Assembly: GCA_001275005.1 (NCBI GenBank)
Contig: JWZX01000628.1
Coordinates: 1 to 21,106, forward strand
Source: Chrysochromulina tobinii
Taxonomy: Eukaryota; Haptophyta; Prymnesiales; Chrysochromulinaceae
Direction of reading: 5' to 3'
Length of the DNA: 21,106 bases
Shown here: piece after piece, positions 1 to 7,308 of the stretch
Position numbering within the stretch: the first letter of the stretch is position 1
Layout of the letters: each line of letters opens with the position of its first letter
Position numbers and translations under genes: made by a program
Notes under the pieces: model-generated
Seen by the model: only the letters and a program-made list of their open reading frames with translations
Told to the model about the DNA's origin: nothing
Databases searched by the model: none

Positions 1-1
1 G

Positions 2-637
2 CTCACGCCGCCGCCGCCGCCGCCGCCGCCGCCAGCGGCGCCAGCGGCGCCAGCGGCGCCAGCGGCGCCAGCGGTGCCAGCGGCGCCAGCGGCGCCAGCG
101 CCAGTGCCGCCGCCGGACCCGTTGCGTGCCTTCGTCAGTCGTCTGGGGTCAGAAGAGGTGGACCGGCGTCGGCATATGGCGAAGGAGGCAGAGGATCGAG
201 AGGCCGAAGCGGTTCGGCATGCGGCGGCGCCACGGCGTCTCTCACCGCGCTCCGAGCAGCTGGCGCGCGCGCGCCGCCGCTTCACCGCGGGAGTGCATGA
301 GCCAATACGTCATGTATCGCCCGAGTCACTCAAGGCCGCCGCGTCTGCACGCGGACTCGAGGAGCTCACATTTGCGCCCACGCTGGTGAGCAGCCCTGAG
401 CTCCGTCGCGCCGCCGCTTCCAAACGGCGCGGCAATGTGCATGACGCGCTGTACTCGGTGGCCGACGAATGGCGCGCGACAAGGGAGCGTAAGCGGATCG
501 AGAGCGCGAGGGTCGCTATGGTCGGCTGCACGTTCGAGCCCAGCACGATCATGAAAGGCGCGGCGGCTGCGTCGCGCAGCCCCGCCGCAGGAGGAAAGAA
601 GGGAAGGGGTGACTCTGAGAGTCGAGGTTCAGAATGA
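2..637 (+). CDS. 3' part of a Pro/Ala-rich protein resembling flagellar/basal-body coiled proteins
   Basis: The frame is open from the first complete codon at the left edge to TGA at 635-637, so the gene starts outside the window and about 211 residues are visible. It begins with a run of prolines and Pro-Ala-Ala repeats (about residues 3-36), then a charged Arg/Glu/Ala-rich, probably helical part. Two short segments, ELTFAPTL and CTFEPSTI, flank NVHDALYSVADEWRATRER. The pattern of T-F-x-P strings around a V-H-x-x-L-Y helix recurs in many flagella-associated and basal-body proteins of protists; that is family knowledge and I claim only a resemblance. The tail is basic and serine-rich. There is no in-frame ATG before the repeats. 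A GTG at 74 is not a credible eukaryotic start. Precise function is unknown. Confidence 0.6.
   Translation, partial: LTPPPPPPPPPAAPAAPAAPAAPAVPAAPAAPAPVPPPDPLRAFVSRLGSEEVDRRRHMAKEAEDREAEAVRHAAAPRRLSPRSEQLARARRRFTAGVHEPIRHVSPESLKAAASARGLEELTFAPTLVSSPELRRAAASKRRGNVHDALYSVADEWRATRERKRIESARVAMVGCTFEPSTIMKGAAAASRSPAAGGKKGRGDSESRGSE
8..94 (+). repeat. CCG triplet run followed by CCAGCGGCG 9-mer tandem repeat
   Basis: Eight CCG codons (8-31) are followed by seven 9-base units of CCAGCGGCG (32-94; the fifth reads CCAGCGGTG). They encode polyproline then (Pro-Ala-Ala)n inside the partial gene. The tract is likely length-polymorphic and acts as a flexible linker. Confidence 0.9.
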
Positions 638-821
638 GACGGTGGACAGGGCGGAGTACCTCAAGTTGGCGCCCGCGCCGCTGCCTCATCGTCGTCCAGA
701 GGTGCCTGGGCAGTGTCTTGCATGGGTTTGCACCTTCGATCGAACGCCACCCCAATGATCCTCGTTGAACGTGTTGGTGTGAAATGAACGTGTTTCGTGT
801 GAATACATTGGCTGTGAAAGT
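638..821. promoter_or_regulatory. Intergenic region, probable promoter/5' leader of the Trx-NTR gene
   Basis: These 184 bases separate the partial gene from the thioredoxin-reductase fusion and have lower GC than the coding DNA. The sequence TGAACGTGTT occurs twice as a direct repeat, at 766-775 and 785-794, 28-56 bases before the ATG at 822. It contains an ACGTG core of the type bound by bZIP and bHLH factors. No TATA box was identified. Confidence 0.4.
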
Positions 822-1034
822 ATGGCGTCTACCTCAAGCGTGAGCTTGTCCACGGCCGAACTCAAGCGTGAGCTTCGCGAACTGGGTGCAACGTCCGCAC
901 GGCTGGCGCAGTGCATCGAACGCCCGGACTTTGAGGCGCTTCTTCGCGAGATGTTGGCAAGCGGCGCAACCAAACAAGCCCACCGACACGCGGAGCCGAC
1001 CATCACAGAGGAAGAACGTTCTGCGGCCAAGGTT

Positions 1035-1073
<39 letters not shown>

Positions 1074-2918
1074 GGCGAGCCCTGGGGTTGGCAGATGTGG
1101 GCGCTTATTGCGCTCGGTTGCTACTTCTTCTTTGGTCAACGAGGCAGTGGTGGCGTCAGCGGCGGCGATGGCCCGCATGTTGCAGCATCAGAGGCTTTCA
1201 TGACAGGGCACGTTGCGGAAGTGAGCGATCTGCCCGCTCTCAAGGCGGCACTCGCACTTCACCGCGATGGCACGGGTCTGCCCGTCGTCGTCGACTTCTA
1301 TTCGCCGTACTGTGGTCCATGCCGGATGATCGCGCCCTCGTACAAGAAGCTCGCCGAGGAGTTCAAGGGTCGCGCGGCGCTGCTTAAGGTGGATGTCAAC
1401 TCGGCGTACGAGATCGGCTCGGAGTTTGGCGTGCGCGCGATGCCCACCTTCCACTTCTACCTGCACGGCAGCCTAGTCAAGAGTTTCCAAGGAGCAGACT
1501 CGCGCTCGCTACAAGTTATGACATCGGAGCTCGCGCAACGCGCCGAGCGCAGTGGCACGTACGTCGGGCGCGAGGTGAGCCTCGCTGACCTGCAGACCTT
1601 TTACGCGAAGCACGAACCCTCTAAGGTGAACGAAGTGCCCGAGCTCCTCGCCAAGTACGTGAACATGACGGCCAAGCTCGTGCGCATCCTGACCAAAAAG
1701 TACGGCGTCGCGCCCACGACGAGCGAGGTGCAGCGCGCACAGCCTGAGCCGACGACGGCGCCGCCGGCGCGAGCGACGGCCGCCGACGGCGCGGCCGACG
1801 GCGTGGAGGGCGCGCTCGAGAGCGCCTCGGTCGAGCAGCTGCGCGCCGCACTCCGCCACCGCGAGCTGGCAGCCGTCGAAGAGGCGAGTGCCGCCGCGCT
1901 CCTGGTCCCGCCGATGACGAGTGTGCAAGAGCCGGCGAACGTCGTCGTCCTCGGATCTGGGCCCGCGGGGCTCGCCGCGGCCATCTACGCAGCTCGGGCG
2001 GGCCTGCGCCCTGTCGTCATCGCCGGCCCCATCGGCGGCGGCCAGCTCGAGGGCAAGGGCGTCGAGGTTGAGAACTTTCCGGGAGTGCTAGGGGCGAGCG
2101 GACCATCCCTAGTTGGACTCATGAAGCTGCAGGCGGCTGGCTTCAGCGCAACGCTCGTGCACGACGCGGCGGTGGGCCTCGAGGCACCTGCCGCAGCCGG
2201 CGGCCCGTTCACGGTACGCCTCAACGGAACTGATGCGCCGCTGCACGCACGCGCGCTCATTGTGGCGCTTGGTGCGGCGTCAAGGTGGCTAGGGGTATCG
2301 GGGGAACAGGAGTATCGGGGCGGCGGCGTCTCTAGCTGCGCCACGTGTGACGGGTTCCTCTACCGCGATCAGCCGGTCCTTGTCGTGGGCGGCGGTGACA
2401 GCGCAATGGAGGAGGCGCTCGTCCTCGCGCGCACCTCTTCCCACGTGACGCTCGTCCACCGGCGCGACAAGCTGCGCGCGAGTCGCATACTCGCCGATCG
2501 TGTGCTTGCGCATCCAAAGATCCACGTGCGCCTCCAATGCGGCGTGGTGCGCTTCGAGGGGGACAGCAGCGGGCGACTCACACACGCGTGGCTCGCGACC
2601 GCCGACGCCGAGGGCATCGTCGATACGGCCGACGCCTCTTCCACGCGCCTCGCCGTCTCGGCCGCGTTCGTCGCCATCGGCCATCGGCCGAACACTGCCT
2701 TGCTCGATGGCGTCGTGGCCCTCCGATCGGACGGATACATCGATATGCAGTGGAGCGAGCGCAGCAGCCGTACATCGCACCCAGGTATCTTCGCCGCAGG
2801 CGATGTGGCGGACCCGAGTTATAGACAGGCGATCACTTCGGCGGGGAGCGGGGCCATGGCCGCGCTCGACGCGGAGCGATGGCTGAGCGAGCAAGGCCAA
2901 GGGGTCGGGACCAAGTGA
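822..2918 (+). CDS. Membrane-anchored thioredoxin / NADPH-thioredoxin reductase fusion (Trx before NTR)
   Basis: This 698-residue protein should pass electrons from NADPH through FAD and a reductase disulfide to its own thioredoxin. In order: a SAP-like two-helix segment (about 10-45); a Gly-Asn repeat (72-84); a hydrophobic, likely membrane-spanning segment (about 91-104); a thioredoxin domain (about 125-240) with active site CGPC at 164-167 and the cis-proline in AMPTF; a short helical module ending KKYGVAP (about 259-298); a linker with a second SAP-like helix (about 334-350); then thioredoxin reductase (about 371-690) with FAD motif GSGPAG (378-383), redox centre CATC (506-509), NADPH motif GGGDSA (523-528), HRR (546-548) and FAD motif GDVAD (660-664). 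All catalytic motifs are present. ATG at 822 is the first in frame. Plant and cyanobacterial NTRC has the opposite order. The residue before CGPC is Tyr instead of the usual Trp. Subcellular membrane is unknown. Confidence 0.93.
1035..1070 (+). repeat. GGCAAC hexanucleotide microsatellite, six copies
   Basis: Six perfect GGCAAC units encode a Gly-Asn run immediately before the predicted membrane segment of the Trx-NTR protein. It probably forms a flexible spacer. Confidence 0.95.
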
Positions 2919-3268
2919 AGTGGATTCGCTTGACATGCTCTGGACCTCTACTTGCCTCTACTTGGACCGCTGTGGACCGCGTGAATGAGTCGCAACACTC
3001 CTCGGCACTAGGCGGTGAACGCGAACACGTTGTAGCTCGTGTACCGCGAAACGTGTTAGTCGCGAGTGTCCCTGGGTGGCGTGGTCGGGGCGGTTCTTCA
3101 CGCCTCCGCTATGTACCGTACGTGGCGCGAAAAGGCCCAAAAGGACGCGATTTTGCAGTAAAATAGCTCGATCGCTCGCCGAGCACACATCGCATTCGAG
3201 CATCCGCTCGAAGGCTTCAATCTTGGCACATCGGACGGCATCTGAGTCACATGCTGAGTCACATTTCC
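2919..3268. other. Convergent intergenic region with short repeats, no gene seen
   Basis: The 350 bases lie between two converging genes and should hold both 3' UTRs and polyadenylation sites. Visible structure: CCTCTACTTG duplicated in tandem (2945-2964), GGACC three times between 2942 and 2978, an inverted pair AACACGTT (3024-3031) and AACGTGTT (3050-3057), and TGAGTCA at 3243-3249 and 3255-3261, with a third copy at 3272-3278 just inside the ankyrin gene end. Short frames here have no recognisable protein character. Confidence 0.6.
2945..2964 (+). repeat. 10-base tandem duplication CCTCTACTTG x2
   Basis: Two adjacent perfect copies of CCTCTACTTG lie 27 bases after the Trx-NTR stop codon, in its presumed 3' UTR. 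Confidence 0.9.
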
Positions 3269-5110
3269 TCATGAGTCAACATCACCCGGAGAGGCTCGAC
3301 CGCGCACGATCTCAAGGAACTCGGACCGATCTATCACGTGGTCGCCGTCCTTGTCGTACTCTTGCACGAGCGCCTGCATCTCCTCGCCCACTATAGCGAT
3401 GCCAAGCTGATTCATCGCCGTGCGCAGCTCACGCACTTCGATGGTGCCGCTCTTGTCCAGGTCGTTAACGCCAAAGACCCAATCGATTCGACGGTCGATA
3501 AGGTCCGGCCTGATCGTCTGCTCAAGGCGCCTCCGCGCGAAAGCGACGAGCTTGCGCCGTGCGTCGCCGCCTGCGCGGAAGTCGCGCAGCATCTGCACCA
3601 CCTTAGGCGCCGTCGCGAGGTCCTCCGCGCGCCAATCGGAGGCGGCGCCCGCGTGTGCCGTTGAGGCCTCCAAGAGCTCTGCCGCCTTGTCAGTCTGTAA
3701 CAGGTACAGGATCGCCTCCACACGCCCATCGCACGCAGCGTGATGGAGCGCCGTGTACCCGCGCTCGTCCGTGTGCAGAAGGTCAGCGCCCTGGGCATGA
3801 TGCAGCGTGTGCATGGCAGCCATGTTGTTGGCCGCGGCCGCTTTGAGCAGCAGCTCGCCGCGCGCCCGCTGCCAATGCGAGAGCGCAGTGCCCACAAAAA
3901 CCTTCACCTCGTCCGAAACGCGGCCGCCGCCATCTTTAAGAGCCAGCTGCGCGTCGATCGCCGGGTTCGCCCCTAAACTCACGAGGACCTCGCAGGTGCG
4001 CAGGTGCGAGTGTGATGCAGCGAGGCGAAGCGGCGTCCGTCCCTTGGCGTCTAGCCCGTCTATGGACAGCAGCGCTCGGCACTCGGTCGCGAGCCAGTGC
4101 ACCACGGCGGGCGCGCCGCATGCGGCCGCATGGTGCAGCAGCGGACGCCCATTCAAACTCTCGTCCAGCGGCGCGCCGAGCGCCAGCAAAGCCTTGACCA
4201 TCGAAAGGTTATCGGCGCCAGCTGCGAGGAAGAGGGCTGTCCATCCATGACGAGAGTGTGCATTGAGGTCTTGGCGGCCGCCGCTCGGTGAGGGGTCCAA
4301 GAGGACCTCTACAAGGTCTGCGCACGGCGCGAGCGCTGCCAAGTGCAGCAATCGCCGCCCGTCGTCGCACGCGGCGTGCGGGTCAGCGGCCGCGGCGAGC
4401 AACGATCGCACGAGCGTGCCGTGCGCCCCCATCACCGCCAGCTGCAGCGGTGTGTGCGGTGCAGCCGTGGTGCCTTCGAGAGGCGCGCCGGCCTGGAGGA
4501 GTAGCTCGCACAGCTGCACCTGGCCACGATGCGCAGCCCAATGCAGCGCAGAAAAGTGCTGCTCGTCTCGGTAAGCAGGCGACGCGTGCGCCCGCAGCAG
4601 ATGTGCGGTGATCGTGCACGCCGACGGCTCATGTTTGGCGAACCTCGCTGTCTCGACGAGCGCGCGTCGCAGCGTGTCACGCGCGAGCTTCGCACGCAGC
4701 GCGGCCATTGCCTGGCGCTTCCACACACCCAGCACGCACACCGATTCGGGTGCGACCGCCTCCTGCAGCAACCGATCGCCGAGTGGCTTGTTGTCGACGA
4801 GCACGACGCGGTCTCCGACGGCAACCGTGGGCACCTCGTCTGCGCGGCGGATGGCGTTTATCACGTGAGTCTTCTCGTTCAGTTCGAAGGCGAAGCCGTC
4901 ATCCTCGGTGTCGGCGGCAGCACGAATGATGGAGACGCTCGCCAGCTCAAAAGTAGGGCCTGCCTGCTCGTGCCACTGCAGCGGCACCTTTTTCAGCAAA
5001 AAGTCGATTAGCGACGCGACCTTTTCGGGATCCGAGCATCGCACTGCGTGCCGCATTGCACGCGCCGGATCTGAAGGGCGGCGAGCCGGAAGCGGCTCGT
5101 CAGGACGCAT
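3269..5110 (-). CDS. PDZ-like, ankyrin-repeat and paired EF-hand protein
   Basis: This is a 613-residue scaffold-like, probably calcium-responsive protein. The start is ATG at 5110 on the minus strand and the stop TGA is at 3269-3271. Residues about 75-128 have a PDZ-like flavour (VINAIRRADEV then VGDRVVLVDNKPL). About 184-385 holds a series of ankyrin repeats (for example SALHWAAHRGQVQLCELLLQ and TALFLAAGADNLSMVKALL), and two more units follow at about 415-480 (TALHHAACDGRVEAILYLL). The C-terminus carries two EF-hands. The loop at 550-561 (DLDKSGTIEVRE) is canonical. The loop at 586-597 (DKDGDHVIDRSE) has His where Gly usually sits at position 6, so calcium affinity may be altered. There is no membrane segment or signal peptide. 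Ankyrin plus EF-hand proteins are common in protists; the partner here is unknown. Confidence 0.9.
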   Translation of the reverse strand: MRPDEPLPARRPSDPARAMRHAVRCSDPEKVASLIDFLLKKVPLQWHEQAGPTFELASVSIIRAAADTEDDGFAFELNEKTHVINAIRRADEVPTVAVGDRVVLVDNKPLGDRLLQEAVAPESVCVLGVWKRQAMAALRAKLARDTLRRALVETARFAKHEPSACTITAHLLRAHASPAYRDEQHFSALHWAAHRGQVQLCELLLQAGAPLEGTTAAPHTPLQLAVMGAHGTLVRSLLAAAADPHAACDDGRRLLHLAALAPCADLVEVLLDPSPSGGRQDLNAHSRHGWTALFLAAGADNLSMVKALLALGAPLDESLNGRPLLHHAAACGAPAVVHWLATECRALLSIDGLDAKGRTPLRLAASHSHLRTCEVLVSLGANPAIDAQLALKDGGGRVSDEVKVFVGTALSHWQRARGELLLKAAAANNMAAMHTLHHAQGADLLHTDERGYTALHHAACDGRVEAILYLLQTDKAAELLEASTAHAGAASDWRAEDLATAPKVVQMLRDFRAGGDARRKLVAFARRRLEQTIRPDLIDRRIDWVFGVNDLDKSGTIEVRELRTAMNQLGIAIVGEEMQALVQEYDKDGDHVIDRSEFLEIVRGRASPGDVDS

Positions 5111-5278
5111 CGGGATTGCACTTGGCCGGCCGTTGAGGGGTTACATGTACATAATCATGTTTGAATACGACTTCCGCGTTTCACAAAGTGCGCGGCGGAC
5201 TCCATGAATGTCTTGACAAAAACTTTGACGAATTCGTGCGGAAATCGAAGTTTGGTTTGAATTTTACCGGCTTTTGAC
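5111..5278. promoter_or_regulatory. Shared divergent promoter of the ankyrin/EF-hand and NEK kinase genes
   Basis: The 168 bases between two head-to-head start codons are clearly more AT-rich than the flanking coding DNA. They contain GTTACATGTAC (5140-5150), nearly palindromic and almost identical to a palindrome upstream of ASPM. TTACCGG at 5264-5270 also occurs in the other divergent promoter of this window. No TATA box was identified. Confidence 0.55.
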
Positions 5279-6892
5279 ATGTTGCCCACTACGGTCTCTA
5301 AGACGCCCGTGGTCTCGGCCGCCGAGTCTTCGGCGGGCGCGCAATTCCGCGAGCTGCGATCTCTCGGCCGCGGCGCGCAGGGTGAGGTGGTCCTTGTCGA
5401 GCACGTGGGCACGGGCGAGCGCTACGCCCTGAAGCGCCTCGAGCTCTCTCCGTGCACCTCGTCTGCGTCCTCTGCGGTGACAGAGGTCGAGGTACTCTGC
5501 AAGCTGCAGCACCCCAACTGCACTCGGCTTTACGGCGCGTGGCGTGCGAGCAGCCGCCTGCACATACTGATGGAGTATGCCGACGGCGGCTCGCTCGCCG
5601 ACCGGGTAGCTGCGCAGCGCTCGAGTGGCGGTTGCCCCTTTGATGAGGAGCGAATTCTGGACTGGACAGTGCAGATCGTGAGCGCGCTCGCATACATGCA
5701 CTCGCGGTCGGTGCTGCACCGCGATCTCAAGACGGGCAACATCTTCCTCACCGCACGCAACCTCGTCAAGGTCGGCGACTTCGGAATCTCCAAGGTTCTC
5801 GAGGGTGAGGGCACAGCGCGTCTCGCGAAGACGGCGGTCGGCACACCGTACTATCTCGCGCCGGAGCTCGTGAACGGCGAGCATTACGGGCTGCAGGTCG
5901 ACGTGTGGGCACTCGGCGTCGTGCTCTACGAGCTCATGACGCTCCGACGCCCCTTCGAAGCGGACAACCTGCCTGCGCTCGCGCTGCGCATCCTCAAGGT
6001 CCAATACCCACCGCCAGCGCCCTCGCTGCCGTACTCGGCCGAGCTGCGCGCGCTACTCGCGTCGCTGCTCCAGCGCGACCCCGCGCGCCGGCCGACGCTC
6101 GCACAGCTCGCTGCCGCGCCTCTCTTGCGTCGGCAGCACGCCAAGCTGCATGCTGAACTGCGCACGCTCTCACTCGCAGCGGCACCGCTGCCGCCGCCGC
6201 CGCCGCCGCCCGCGGCGCGCGCACCCGCCGCTTCGCCCAACGGGACTACGGGCGCGACTGTCGGCGCGACTGTCGGCGCGACCGCCGCTGAAGGGCGGGC
6301 GGTTGCATGCGCGATGCGCATGCAACGCATGCTTGATGAGATGCTCGCGGCGACCGAGCCGCTACCCGCGCCGCCGCCGGCCGGCGGAAGGGGAGACGCC
6401 GAGGCGGCCGCGGCCGGGGATGCGACGGCAATGTTGGGGACAACATCCGCAGGCGTCTGGCGCGATGAGGCGCTTGGCGCGGAGGCGGCGCCTGCCGCTT
6501 CCGATGCCGCTGCGTCGTCGCCAGGCGGGTCCCTCGCAGAGCACCTGCGCTTCTCACGCAACCTGCAGGCCCTCGAGCTCAACCTGGCGGCGATGGAGGT
6601 GGCCGGCGAGGAGCTGCCCGTGCGGCGCGACGAGCAGCACCACCCCCTGAACTCGCCCTCACTCGCCTTCTCGCCCGCTGCCGGGCTGCCACCGTCGCCG
6701 GCGGCCGCGCCCTTCTCGCCGCTCGCCGAAGCCGACCGCAATAGGCCACCATCGAGTGGCCGCGGCCTGAAAACGCCGCCCCTCACGTCGCCGCCCACTG
6801 CGGTGGGCGGGACCGCCGCCGGAGCCGCCGCGGGGCTCTCGCCTAGCGTATCGATGCGCGCAGCGCGGTTGCTGCGGTCGAAATTTGAGTAA
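5279..6892 (+). CDS. NEK-like serine/threonine protein kinase
   Basis: The product is a 537-residue kinase. The catalytic domain covers about 23-285: glycine loop GRGAQGEV (about 30-37), ATP-anchoring lysine in ALKRL (52), catalytic HRDLKTGN (147-154), DFG (167-169), and GTPYYLAPE (188-196) in the activation segment with a Thr at 186. HRDLKxxNIFLT, DFGISKVL and the domain sitting at the N-terminus fit the NIMA-related (NEK) family, which regulates mitosis, centrosomes and cilia. NEKs usually read GTPYYMSPE, so Leu-Ala here is a small deviation. The tail of about 250 residues is low complexity, with a polyproline run, a GATV repeat, and several Ser-Pro/Thr-Pro sites near 450-515 that could be proline-directed kinase targets. 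ATG at 5279 is the only suitable start, and the reading frame is intact. Confidence 0.9.
   Translation: MLPTTVSKTPVVSAAESSAGAQFRELRSLGRGAQGEVVLVEHVGTGERYALKRLELSPCTSSASSAVTEVEVLCKLQHPNCTRLYGAWRASSRLHILMEYADGGSLADRVAAQRSSGGCPFDEERILDWTVQIVSALAYMHSRSVLHRDLKTGNIFLTARNLVKVGDFGISKVLEGEGTARLAKTAVGTPYYLAPELVNGEHYGLQVDVWALGVVLYELMTLRRPFEADNLPALALRILKVQYPPPAPSLPYSAELRALLASLLQRDPARRPTLAQLAAAPLLRRQHAKLHAELRTLSLAAAPLPPPPPPPAARAPAASPNGTTGATVGATVGATAAEGRAVACAMRMQRMLDEMLAATEPLPAPPPAGGRGDAEAAAAGDATAMLGTTSAGVWRDEALGAEAAPAASDAAASSPGGSLAEHLRFSRNLQALELNLAAMEVAGEELPVRRDEQHHPLNSPSLAFSPAAGLPPSPAAAPFSPLAEADRNRPPSSGRGLKTPPLTSPPTAVGGTAAGAAAGLSPSVSMRAARLLRSKFE
6302..6326. repeat. Perfect 11-base inverted repeat with 3-base centre inside the kinase gene
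   Basis: GTTGCATGCGC (6302-6312) is followed by GAT and then its exact reverse complement (6316-6326). It lies in the low-complexity tail of the NEK-like kinase, encoding a Met/Ala/Arg-rich stretch. It could fold as a hairpin in RNA; chance in coding DNA is also possible. Confidence 0.8.
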
Positions 6893-7308
6893 CGATGTGA
6901 GTCACTCCTTTTCCCGAACCTTTACGGCGTGGCTAAGTATCGACACTCAGTGGCTACAGCCGGTGGCCCGGTGCAGGTCTCAAAAGAGGCGAAAAGACAG
7001 ACTGTAATAACGTTTGAGTATAAAAATGACCATGTAGCGCATGAGTCCGCTGCACCTGCAGTCTCCTCGATGTGGAAGCAGAAAGGAACGTGGTGAGCGC
7101 GGGTGTGTGTCCGCGAAATACAATGCAACTGGTAAGAAAAGCGAGCGGCAGCGGTTACGCGTGAACACGTTCCCGCTCTCCTCGACGGTTTCAAAAGACA
7201 AAACGACCGGGAAAAGACATCCACGACGGTTGCATTTCTCAAACGGCAGAAGCAACTCTGCCCCAACGCCAGCATCTGCCGGTGGTTCCCATCCACGCGC
7301 GCGAGTCA
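6893..7308. promoter_or_regulatory. Intergenic region between NEK kinase and MYB genes, probable MYB promoter
   Basis: These 416 bases are less GC-rich than the genes. TGAGTCA (6898-6904) lies six bases after the kinase stop codon. A TATA-box-like TATAAAAA is at 7019-7026, 283 bases before the MYB ATG, which would imply a long 5' UTR if used. AACACGTT is at 7164-7171, the inverse of the motif repeated upstream of the Trx-NTR gene. Short frames on both strands here show no family resemblance. Confidence 0.45.
7019..7026 (+). promoter_or_regulatory. TATA-box-like TATAAAAA
   Basis: The sequence TATAAAAA lies in the AT-richer intergenic region upstream of the MYB gene. It matches the TATA consensus, but the distance to the ATG (283 bases) is long and no transcription start is known. 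Confidence 0.3.

Noticed and set aside
822-2918. Bacterial contamination suggested by the thioredoxin reductase
   Set aside because: The fusion with Trx and SAP-like helices, the membrane anchor and the surrounding eukaryotic families all argue for a native nuclear gene.
5926-6798. Minus-strand open frame opposite the kinase tail
   Set aside because: Composition of Ser/Ala/Gly runs is simply the complement of the low-complexity tail.
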